DNA from: Cylindrotheca closterium
Lineage: Eukaryota; Bacillariophyta; Bacillariophyceae; Bacillariales; Bacillariaceae
Direction of reading: 5' to 3'
NCBI GenBank assembly: GCA_933822405.4
Contig: CAKOGP040002236.1
Location: 62,001-126,000 of the forward strand
Length of the DNA: 64,000 nucleotides
Part shown: positions 33,601 through 44,200 of the stretch, piece by piece
How positions within the stretch are numbered: the first letter of the stretch is position 1
How the letters are laid out: each line of letters opens with the position of its first letter
Made by a program: the position numbers and the translations under genes
Notes under the pieces: model-generated
Databases searched by the model: none
What the model was told of the DNA's origin: nothing
What the model saw: only the letters and a program-made list of their open reading frames with translations

Positions 33601-34876
33601 GAAGGACTTCGGGAGGAAGTTCTTCATCCACATTGGGTGCCACGCTATCGTCTTCAATTGTTGCAAGTGGAGGAGCAGCAACGTAATCGTCTCGTCTCCT
33701 GTCAAATCCTCCTCTTTTAGTACCTGATCTCGATGACCTCGATGATCTGGAGGAGGATGAGGAAGATTTTCTTCCTTTGGGAGATGTGAACCCTCCTGTT
33801 GATCGAGAGGATGATCGAGAGGATTTGTGTCTGTGACTTCGTCGGGAGGGAGCACGAGGAGATGCCGCGTCCTCATGTGTGTTACCATCGCTATCCAATC
33901 TTCTGTCCAGCCACCTGGTCAAATCATCAAACTCTTCCTTTGTGGGATTGTACTTTTGCAACATGTATCGGGCAATTTCAAAAGAGTCCTTTCCAAGTTG
34001 GTTTGCCGCTTGTGGGTACTCACGAACCAAAAACTTCATGACTTCCAATGAGCAACCAGACCACGCAGCTGCTTCCAAGGGCAGGTGTTGACTCTTATCT
34101 GCTTGTTTGATTCCTGCTGGCCATTCATCATAAAGAAAGCGAACAATCTCAAGGGGTCGCGTTGTCAGACAAGCAATATGAAGTGGAATGCGGGAATGAT
34201 TCGCTAGTCTTTGAATTCCCTGTTTATCATATTCCAAAAGTTGTTCGAAAACAGCAATAGAATCATTGTATGCGGCCGCCATATGCAAGGGCGTCCATTC
34301 ATTTTTATCAACCTTGAATATGCTATCCGGTACCAACTGAATCAAAGAGGATACCACTTCGCCTGAACTTTGAAACGCAGCAGCGTAATGCAAGGGTAGC
34401 CTCTGTTCCTCTGCAGTGATTTTCTTTGCAGCAGCTGGAAAAGACTTTAGTATAGTAAGCACGATTTTGGCATCGTTAATCTTGGCACAAGCATAGTGCA
34501 GAGGGTGCCATCCTCCTTCAGACTCTTTGGCAATGACCGATGGGTTCGCCTTAAGCAGATATTCAATGACATCAATTGGTGCCTCTTCTCTCAAGGCATA
34601 ATGAAGAGGACACATCCCAGTATTTGAAGCTTCACTAAGTCCAGCTTTTCCTTTGCGGGCGTTGCCCAGGTATTGGACGATTTCCAGCTTCGCTTCCTTA
34701 GCACAACACCAGTGTAACGCAGAAAGACCATCTTTGTCTCGGTATTCAGTCGCCTTTGGATAAGAGTCTACTATCCTTAGAATCTTATCAAAATCTTGCG
34801 GCTGTTGTTTGCACGCTGTGATCAAGTCAGAGCATAGTTGAGCAACTTTCTCTTTCTTTCTCTTGCCACCAAACAT
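30607..34876 (-). CDS. ankyrin-repeat / class III nucleotidyl cyclase / PDE fusion protein
   Basis: Three exons (32394..34876, 30861..32312, 30607..30778) give 1368 residues. Residues about 45-310 and 440-560 are ankyrin repeats (for example GLSALHWCCAKEAKLEIVQYL; NGNLPLHTACLNKAEKHIIEY). A Ser/Arg-rich segment lies between them. Residues about 718-900 are a class III cyclase: VVFADIVGFNAW (metal Asp728), AESVGDSYVAVSG (Glu768, metal-side Asp772) and, across intron 1, HSGQVTAGVMRGE then LFGDTVGTADRMQ. Glu768 is guanylyl-cyclase-like, but the usual Asn of VNxAxR is Gly851 here. Residues about 930-1330 are a class I phosphodiesterase: HNFEHA at 1040, HDADHPGVPN at 1104, and QASDVSHTMQHW. Making and breaking a cyclic nucleotide in one soluble polypeptide is inferred. 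The C-terminus is acidic. No membrane segment is seen. Confidence 0.9.
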
Positions 34877-35489
34877 GGTAGCTGTAGTTCAACGAAGGTA
34901 GTAGGGGTGTGGACTTTTTTTTGTCTTCAGAGTCTTTTTCCTAAACCCTGACGACGCCAGACTGACTGGTACCACTGCCTCCTGGTGACTTCAAACCATC
35001 CAGGGCGCGGGCAGGGGTACCTGGTACGGGTACTGTAGGCCATTATTAGACAGTTCCCGTCAATATCTAAAGTTTCTAAACTACTGGCCAAAAGATGGCG
35101 GCTGCAATATCTTTGCACCTGGGTGTTTGATCAGAGCGGCTTTTATACCCTTTTGGAATGGTTTTCCTATTAAATGTCTACTTTATTTAGTGTCGGGACC
35201 ATAAAAGAAATGAAAAAGACGGGGAAAGTCTTGTTCCTCTTGTAGGGTTTCGTAGAATGCTTAAAAATCATAAAATGACTTTTAAAAGGAAGCTCGTATA
35301 AAATAATAACTTTGAGGTTGATGATGCCCAACACTTGATTGACATGAGTCGCAGCGACGAGCTTGACAAGAGTGATAAGATCGACATCTATGAGGATGAA
35401 GATGAAGAATTAAAGCCAAAAGAGCCACTACGGTTCAATTCAGAAGAAATTTCTCGCAACGAAAACACCGAAACCAAATGAAGGAGGAC
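34877..35489. other. intergenic
   Basis: Upstream of the cyclase-PDE gene I see no convincing gene. A short open frame from 35344 (MSRSDELDKSDKIDIYEDED) is acidic and may belong to the damaged gene that follows, as its degenerate 5' part. 35018-35034 carries the GTACC motif twice. Confidence 0.4.
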
Positions 35490-36701
35490 AAAATTCAATC
35501 AAAAGTTGTTCCTTCGTTGGTAGGATGCAATAATGATGTGAAGGAGCTTGTGAAGTTATGACATTTTGGCATTTTGGATGCTGTTGTGAAAGGTGATGTT
35601 CAGCCGAACGAAACATGTCAAGAGTAGTTGTCAACACAAAATTGTCATCGTGTGTTTGGGGAACTAGGACTCTATCTAAAAGGAAGTGTGAGATTTCTGG
35701 ATATCATTGAATTGCTCAGCGAACCAATAGAGAAATTTTCTCAACAGTTGGGACTATCTGAACCGTTCTCGGTCCTGAAGATGTTTGGTGTAAGGAGTCT
35801 GACTCCTACCGCTGCACCTTCAAGCATTCCAAGTGGTATGCCAAGTCTGTCACCAACTCAGTTCCCAACAATGCAACCGAGTAGGCATCCAACATCTTTG
35901 CCTTCAATCGTGCCGACTCGGGCTCCAACTGGAGGCCCGGCACCACCCCTGACCGGCATTCCAACTGCTGAACAATCAATGATGCCAAGCACGGTTCGTC
36001 CATCTATGACCCCATCGTTGAAAGCTACAAACATTCCATCTGAAAGTCCTAGTAGTGCTCGCCCCAATTTAATGTTTTCTGGGACTCCTACATCGACTCC
36101 GACAAAGGATTCAAGCTCGAGACCGACAATGCCTTCTTCAAGCATTCCGAGTGAGACTCCGAGCGCATCATCCGTCCACCCACCCGACTGCTGCACCGAG
36201 TAGATCACCCTCAGCGGTTCCAAGTTCAACACCAACTGTGTCTCCAGCTCCATCCAGGGCTCCAACTTATAATCCAAGTTCTGATCCAAGCCTGGAACCA
36301 TCACGAGCGCCAACGACTGTTCCAAGCACCAACCGACGGCAGTCACGTTTCATTGGGTTACCTGTGGTCGTCAAGGAAGGTGTGGTGTGCCTGCTAGGCT
36401 TGAGAATTCGCATATTGATATCAGTATTTCAGGGAAAGCAATCGCCGTTTGTTGTTGTTCGGATCCTCCACTCTCAGGTTTTCGAAGACGTGGTGGTGCT
36501 GCTTTTACAACATGCCCGTACGCCGAGTCTCCTATTGCTGGCGTGTGCTACAATCAGGTAAATTTCTATGAAGCAGACAGTTTGTGCACAGGTGTAGGAG
36601 GGCGGCTTTGCACAAAGGCTGAAGTCGATCGGGACTGCACGAGAGGGTCCGGTTGTGGCCATGATGGTAGAATGATCTGGACAAGCTCCCCAAGCCAGTA
36701 A
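35490..36701 (+). pseudogene. decayed paralogue of the downstream discoidin-type surface protein
   Basis: Base-level similarity to the intact gene downstream (its 39271-39600 part) starts near 35490. For example, gatgc.gttgtgaaaggt is shared, and the translated NCHRVFGELGLYLKGSVRFLDII matches NCHRVYVELALFLKGKVRFLDII. The copy carries an in-frame TAG before NCHRV (near 35624) and a frameshift in the PS/PT linker near 36180, where one frame ends PPDCCTE-stop and another continues HPTAAPSRSPS. A piece starting at 36437 shares the GGAAAGCAATCGCCGT exon start with the intact gene. It then diverges to a different Cys-rich module (GGRLCTKAEVDRDC, GSGCGHDGRMIWTS) that ends at 36701. An undetected intron could explain one of the breaks, but the internal stop could not be avoided by an obvious splice. 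Confidence 0.7.
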
Positions 36702-37473
36702 GACCACGATTCTAGAGTTGCATTCGTTCATTCGACAACTATTATACTACTAGAAGGAGGGCCCATCATTTATGGAACTTTGATGCATCCTTGCATACAT
36801 TGGATGACATTGAGATGATTTACATTCATAGATTGGTCGTATTGGATCGAAATGTTCATGCATGTCATCTTTTGAAGATCATGTGGGAACAATAGAGTTT
36901 TGCGATAATCAAATGATGCATTCGCAGTTGCCTTGATCTTCTCTTGATCGGATGGACACCATTGGCGATCCAGTGAGGGCTGGTGAAGGCTTAGAGTACC
37001 ATCTCGAGGAACCTACAGTACCCGTACCTGGTACCATGTAACAAAAACGCTGCCACGAATGAACGGATGAATAACATACAAAAGTATTGAACGTACCGGT
37101 ACCAGGTACCAGGTACCAGTTGTGATTGTAGCTTGAAAGATCTTTCGAGGCGAGGAGTCAGTCACGAGTTCTCGAGCAGAAGCACTGTCATGAGACATGT
37201 CTCAACGGGATCCAAGAACATTCCCCATAATTGTGGCCGCAACCGTTGCCTTCCTATTTATTCACAAACTGGCCCGTCTCTTTTCAACCTCCAGTAACAT
37301 TTATATCGAAGCGCCTTTGTTTGTCCATAAAACTCTAACAAATCTATCGTGTCTCGTGTCTGTCAATGATGGACCGGCTGGACAGTCAGTTCAGATCATC
37401 ATTATCGTCAACATTGTCGTAACCATTATTGAAACAGCGCTCTCGTGTGTAATGATCCAATAGCGACACTGTA
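36702..37473. other. intergenic with GTACC palindromes
   Basis: No gene is recognised. 37017-37038 and 37092-37118 hold clustered GGTACC/GTACCAGGTACC motifs. The 5' leader of the discoidin-type gene presumably begins here. Confidence 0.5.
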
Positions 37474-40400
37474 ATGTCCACAATGAGTAGTCCACAAGCT
37501 GAGCCACCTGATAAGATCAAAGAAGTCGAAGCTGATCTGGTTGGCAACATCGAAGATGGAGACTCGCGGTACGGCAAACACAAGTCCAAGCAAACGAGCT
37601 CCTCCAGGCGGACGTTGACCCGCTCTCCGCAGAGCAAAAGCAGCAGACAGAAAAGCAGCCGGCACCTCCGTTCACCTCACTCAAAAAGCAGGTCTTCCCG
37701 AAGGAGTATCTTAGGGGAAAGCACCAAAGACTTGCATTTTCATGATGCTCGCGACGCTGACAAAAAGGAAAGAGGGAAACTTCCACGAGAAGGCTTGCAT
37801 CGTAAACACAACCAACACAATCGTGGTTTAAAAGAATCGTATCGACATGCAAGTACGAAGTCTGCAATGAGCAAGAGCAGTGCCGCAATTGATACACTAT
37901 ACGGGGATGAAGCCGATTCTAAGGCCAAGGCGAAATCATCAAGGGGAAGCCCAGCACGTGTACGCGCTCCGGGGGTGGAACATGTGCTGACCCCTTCAAG
38001 CAGCAATAACGACGACATTGTGAGTGCGCTGTATGGAAGTGACTCGGATACCAAAGCCAAGGCATCAGGACGAAATTTTGTCCCTGCAGTTGTTCCAGGC
38101 GTGGAATATGAATATTCGCACAGATCTACAGCCATTAAATCTCCCACTAGTTCCAAAAGTAATAGAGCCATCAATACGTTATATGGAAGTGATGCAGATG
38201 TGAAGTCCAAGGCGAAATCGTCACGGGGGTTGGCATCGGGAAACTATCCGGGTATGAAACAGTACAATAGTCCTACTGCTACCAATAGATCAACGGCCAG
38301 TACCATGAGCAATACGACTATCAATACGCTATACGGGAGTGATGCGGAATCAAAGGCCCGGACAAAAGGATCAAGGGGGGGTGCTGAACCTGCCAGCGTT
38401 CCTGGTGTTGAATATTTGCACAGCCCACCAGCAAACATTTTATCAACTGGCGGCAGTGCAAGGAGCAATGCCACGATCAACACGCTATACGGAGATGACT
38501 CAGACGCCAAAGCCAGAGCAAGACGACCGAAAGGGGGTGGAGACTTGTCTCAACCTTCAGGTATCGAGGGTGTGAACCACCAAATGTCGACGTCTCTAGC
38601 TGATAGTATGTTTAGTACGAGCGCTACAGATTTCCAACTTGCAGGAGATGACAATGCTGCTCGAAGGGCAAAGAGGAGGATGTCGAACGGTAGTGCACAT
38701 TCTTATTCTAGCAACCATTTGGACCCGGAGCGCAAGACGACTGTGTCAACTACCGCGGGAGGCAGCTTGTCGTTTGATGGCATCAGTTGTCGAATGCCCA
38801 ATGATCCAGAGGCAGCTCCTGATACTGATAGGAACAATTTGACAGTAGAGGAAAAGCCACGGAAGTCTCGGAAAAAGCGGATAGCATGTTTCTTGTTGCT
38901 TCTATTGCTTATTGCGGGAGGGGCAGCAGCATGGTTTTTCCTTTTTCGAAACAACAGCCAGATCAAATCTCTTGGCATCCAAGATCCGACTCCTTCTGCG
39001 CCTTCGCTATCCAATAAAACAACACTTTCACCTTCGACTCCACTGTTTACGGAATATCCGTCAGCATTGCCTACATCACCGCCAACGGTGAAGCAGCTCT
39101 ATGAGCGTCCGAGCGAATCCGATTGTCAGTCTATTGCCAGAAACCAAACAATCCAGGGAAGAGAAACGATGGAGACGGCCGATTTCGGGTTGGACGTGGA
39201 AGTTGTGCTTTTCGATGGTAGCAACATTACAGAATCATTGGTGCAAGAGCTGTTAGATGCGATTCAGGAAAAGATCCTTCCTTCCTTGGCTGGGTGTTCT
39301 GTAATCGTGGACGAGCTATTGGAGGCATGGAGGTTTGTTATTTTTGATGCCTTTGTGAAAGGTAATGCTGCACGAGACGAAAAATGTCAAGATAGAGAAT
39401 TGATGACGAAGAATTGTCATCGGGTTTATGTGGAACTGGCTCTTTTTCTGAAGGGCAAGGTCAGGTTTCTTGATATCATTGGTCTGATCAGTGACGGAAC
39501 ATTGAATTTGTCGAATCATCTGGGTCTATCGGATCCATTTTTGGTTGTCAATCTTTTTGCTGCAAGAGGATCAACCGCTGCTCCCACGAGTGTGCCAAGT
39601 GACATGCCGAGTTTGATTCCTACACAACTTCCATCGGTGAAACCAAGTACCAATCCAACAAATGTTCCTTCAATAGAACCTACTGTGGCCCCCATTGGAG
39701 AGCCATCAGGCTTTCCAACACGCATCCCTTCTTTGCAACCATCAATGAACCTAACCGCAAGACCGACAGATGTACCATCAGAGAATCCAAGTTTTAGTCC
39801 AACAGGAGGATTGAGTTTTAGTCCAACAGGAGCATCGAGTTTTAGTCCAACGAGAGCTCTAACGGTATCACCGACTTTGAACCCAACAAGGAATCCTACA
39901 CCAAATCCAACACCAAATCCAACAAGCAGACCAACCCCACTTCCGTCCCCAGCACCAACACCACAACCCACACCCGGTAAGTGACGGTTCGTGCAATTGT
40001 AGCTATTTGGCACTTTGTGTTAGACCCATTTCTAACAACTTTCATCTATTTAAAAGCAATCGCCGTCATTACGCAGGCGAATGGACCCTACACGAATTAC
40101 CCTGTGAGTCAATCTTCTACTAGTTGGGGTGGTGTTGCAATGAGAGCAATCGATGGCAACAACAGTGGGTTATTTTGGGAATCATCCATATCACATACTG
40201 AAAGTGGTCCAAATGAGTGGTGGCAAGTCGATTTGGCAACTGGTGCTGGAAGGCCTGTTGTTGTGGACTACATTACTGTGTGGAATCGAAATGAACGTAA
40301 CTATGCACTACGGCTCGCTGGGTCGATTGTGCATCTTCTTGATGCGAATCAAAATGACATTACTCCACTAAGTGCTAGTAATGTACTGACTGATGCCAGG

Positions 40401-40508
40401 GAAATAACTGTCAACTTCGGGATGGTACCAAACGTCGGTTTTGTAAAAATCAGCCAAAATGGAATTTTGGCACTTGCCGAAGTTGAAGTATATGGATATG
40501 TGCCGTAA
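37474..40508 (+). CDS. single-pass surface protein with cytoplasmic repeats and C-terminal F5/8 type C (discoidin-like) domain
   Basis: Two exons (37474..39976 and 40057..40508) with an 80-nt intron give 984 residues. The N-terminal about 460 residues lack a signal peptide, are basic and Ser-rich, and contain five spaced repeats with the core INTLYGSDADxKAKA (YG at about residues 145-340), most followed by a PGVEY element. A membrane helix follows after KPRKSRKKR (IACFLLLLLLIAGGAAAWFFLF), so the topology is probably type II with an extracellular C-terminus. The outside part has a folded Cys-containing region (CQSIARNQT...VRFLDIIGL) and a PS/PT stalk. Exon 2 is an F5/8C/fucolectin-type module: GPYTNYPVSQSSTSWGG, AIDGNNSG, HTESGPNEWWQVDL. 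Binding of an extracellular carbohydrate is inferred from the domain. Confidence 0.85.
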
Positions 40509-41207
40509 GAAGATCACACTGTAGCGAAATGCAACAGATAGTCAGGTGGTATAAGCTTGTTAATTGCGAGAAACGGCATCAGGTTGTAGCAACAATGATC
40601 GCCTATGGCGCAGTGCTAGTTGGCCAACCGTGAATGTAGGCAGTGCAAACTGAAGGTAGTTGTTCGGGTCACTTCCTTGCTTTGGTAGAAAACACATACC
40701 GGTACCTATGTTCATAGTTTCAGCTCTATTAGCATACTATTACTATAGTGCATCAATTCACCCATCGGGGATTCCTGATAGGATCATTCCCTAAAATGGA
40801 GCACAAATTGCATCCGTTGAATATCATAGTGCAGCATAACATGATGGAATCAATCAATCAGACAGTGCTACAGTGGTTTCGAAAAAGGTGGCGTTCTCAT
40901 TGAGAGGTCTTTTTCTTTTCTCGGCGGAACCTTTTTGCCTAATAGAATTCCGCGTATTCATCGAATCATCAATCAATCCTTTTTTTAAAAATGCTCTCAA
41001 GCCCCACCTTGAAGTCCAAAACGTGCTCAAGAACATGCGAGGTCGCAAAAGCGAACAAATTGCGTTCGATTTTACCTCCCTTAGTACCTGGTACGATACC
41101 GTACTGGCACTGCAGGTACAGTTACCAAAAGAAGATGATCACTTTTCAAGTGGGTTCTCCACAAGGATAAGGATACGGCACACAAATTTTTGACTTCCCA
41201 TTTTGAC
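40509..41207. other. intergenic
   Basis: No gene is recognised. GTACC motifs occur at 40698-40706 and 41083-41105. The ATG at 41208 was chosen for the next gene because the open frame upstream of it starts with a TTG only. Confidence 0.5.
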
Positions 41208-44200
41208 ATGTCCAAGAACAACAACAAAGAAAACATGAACGATATCTACGGCGACGAGGAGATCAATCTGATTGATCTGAAACCCGCCGACGAAGAAGTT
41301 GAAGAGAACACATCCCACAAGGAGGAGGACGAGATTGAAATGGACTTCGCCAAACTCAAGTTTATCGAGAATCCTGTGGAAGAGATGAGCAGCAGCCGCC
41401 TGCCACAGACGTTATCTGGCTGTGTTGGATATATGGACGGCTTGTACGTACCTTATTTGTTCGTGTTCTGCTTTTTGGTGCACGTCTCAGCCATCGACGC
41501 TGTCTCTACAGGCCGCTGCTGGCACCCAATGCTGACCAGAGCAACCCGCAGACGATCGTTGACATGATCAACTCTGTCGCGGCTTCTGATGAATCGGTTG
41601 TCGCTGCTCGTGTTCCCAAGAAGACACTTCATTCTGATGCTTTTGGACCATTTGGTCACACAGTACGTACTGGATGTATCAGCTTTTACAAAAAGTTCGA
41701 AACCATCTATGCTGCTGCTGAAGGCCGTTGGTAAGTCTCTCTGGAATTTGGTGAATATTCAATCCACGGATTCCAGCCTTACTTTTCTTAATATCACTGG
41801 CGCACTTTAGGTTGTTACTGGGTCCGCTGGTAGGCTGGATGAACAAAGGCAAGAATGTTTCCTTGGATCAAGATGTAATCCGCGTGAACGACGATCAAGT
41901 TCTTATCATTCGCATTATCGAGGGCAACGTGGGTCTGATAACCATTCAAGGTGTTCACCACTTGCTCGATGTGAGTACACGCGAATCGATTGGATTTCTT
42001 CGTCGTTTCTCCAGTCTCACTTTTTCTTCATACTATTGTGCACAATTCAGGTGGGTACACATGTGTTTAACAGTGGAACAGTGAAGTACTTTGGAGCCAA
42101 GAACTTGGCAAACAACAACTACATGAGCCATGGACCCTACCACTATGTCAACGTTCCTCGTGGAAAGGTATGTGTCGATATCTACATTTGGTACATTGCT
42201 ATTCTAAAGTTGAATCTCATGGTTCCCCAATAGAATGCAAAAGTGTGGGCTCTTGTAGAGTCTGATGGAAAAAATGCACTAGTTCCTCGCCTGATTAAGG
42301 AAGGGGAGCACTTTGTTCGTTCGACCTTTTTCAAGTTTGAAGGAATGGCGAACATCAGCGACGAATACATTGGCCATGATTCCATTCACATTCTGAATGT
42401 TGTTAAAGGAAGTGTTGCGAAGGCCAATTGTGACAACGAACCTCGTTTATTTGGTGAGGGCTTGCATATCATCGAATCGCCAAACTTTTCGTACATAGGA
42501 AGAGAATTGATTTCAATGGATAACCTGTGCATTGCTCATGGTACTATCACGATCCTACAAGTGCCGAGGGGAAAGATTGCATTGCTCTGGAAGAGTAACC
42601 AGCCTTGTTTGATCGAACGACCTGGTTTATACGAGTTCAACAGCAATGATGTGTTCTTCAAGGAGTTTGTCGATTCAAGCGCCCGTTACATTGAACTGGG
42701 GGCGAAGAAAGGTAGGTTTCGGTATTTACCCGCTGCACAAGTTGTCTCTTGATTGGGTCTCATCTCGTCCACGCATCTGCGCTCCTTTAACCCCAGTTAT
42801 CTTAGTCTATACTGGAGAAGTGGGTATCACCTACGATAAAGGCCACTTGCAGATACTTGAGAATGGTCATCATGTTATCGATAGCTCAACTCACATTTTT
42901 GAGAGATTCTTGTCTACCAAACAAAGGTATGGCCATCATTTTGCTCGACATTTTTTCTTGATTACAGCTTTGGGCTAACATGCGTTTATCCAAGGAGTAT
43001 AAGGCTGATAACCTACAATGCCAACCACAAGATTGGAAAGACCCAGAAACAGACGCAGAAAGAACGCGCCAAATATGAAATTGGTGGCAAGAAGGTGAAT
43101 CATGAAACCGAAGACCAAGCACATAAGAACACCTTTGATGACGATTCCGATCTCTTGGTTTGTGAGACGAAGGATTTGGTAAAAGTTGGCGTGCGGGCGG
43201 ACGTTTTCTACTCGATTGTGGATCCTGAGAAGTGCATCCAAACCTTGAACACAGGCAAGTCTATGACCTCGCTGCATTTGTCGCCGCGACGAGCTGCAAT
43301 CGGAAGAACGCACGCTTCGGAAACCATGTCTCACACTCTTTCGCCAATGTCTCGAACTGTTCAAATGCAGACGAACTGGAAGGTAAGTGTCAAAAAAAGC
43401 TCATCGCACGACTGCTTTGTAATTGAAACTCACATGCATCTCGTACACCATTTCGCCAAAAAATGTTCTACCCTTTCAGATTTGGTCCGGGAGACTGCCG
43501 TTTCGACGTTAACCAATATCATTCGTTCTACTGGCTTGAATCAAATTGCTCAGAGCCGTCAGATCTCTGCGTCCGAGTCGGAACTAGTCGCCGAGGCGGC
43601 TATTGTTGATGGCGAGGGCGAGGCAGGTGATGTATCTGCCGTCAGTTACTTTTTCGACCGTGCACATGATGAGTTTATGAATAAGCTGCACGAAGACTTT
43701 GTCAGTCGTTATGGTGAGTTTTGCTTGTTAGGCTGTTTCCACGCGAACCGAAAACCGAGTGTTTTGGGTCTTTTTCGTTTCTCGGTTTTCGGTTTCGTAA
43801 AAAAAACACGTCCACACGAACATTTTCCCTCCAAAACTGAGTCGGCGGCCGGATTTCGGTTGGTCGGCGGCCGAATATTTGGGCAATATCTCGGCGCCGA
43901 AAACCGACAGCCGGATTTTGCCTGTCTCAGCCGAATCTTCCACAAACCGTTGTAATGCGTAGGTTCTGACACAACCAAGTGCCTCCAACACCACATATCA
44001 AGCAATCTACTGGATTCCAACAACATCGACAATATGGACCACTCGTCCTACCAACCTATGAGCTTGAATAGTGATGATGGCAGCAGTACAACCAGTGGTA
44101 GCGACAGTACTAGCAACAGCAACAGCAGTCGCGACTCCAACAGCAGATCTTTGAGTGATGGCAGTCAGGACTTAAGCAAGACCTCCATTGGCACCTTTGA

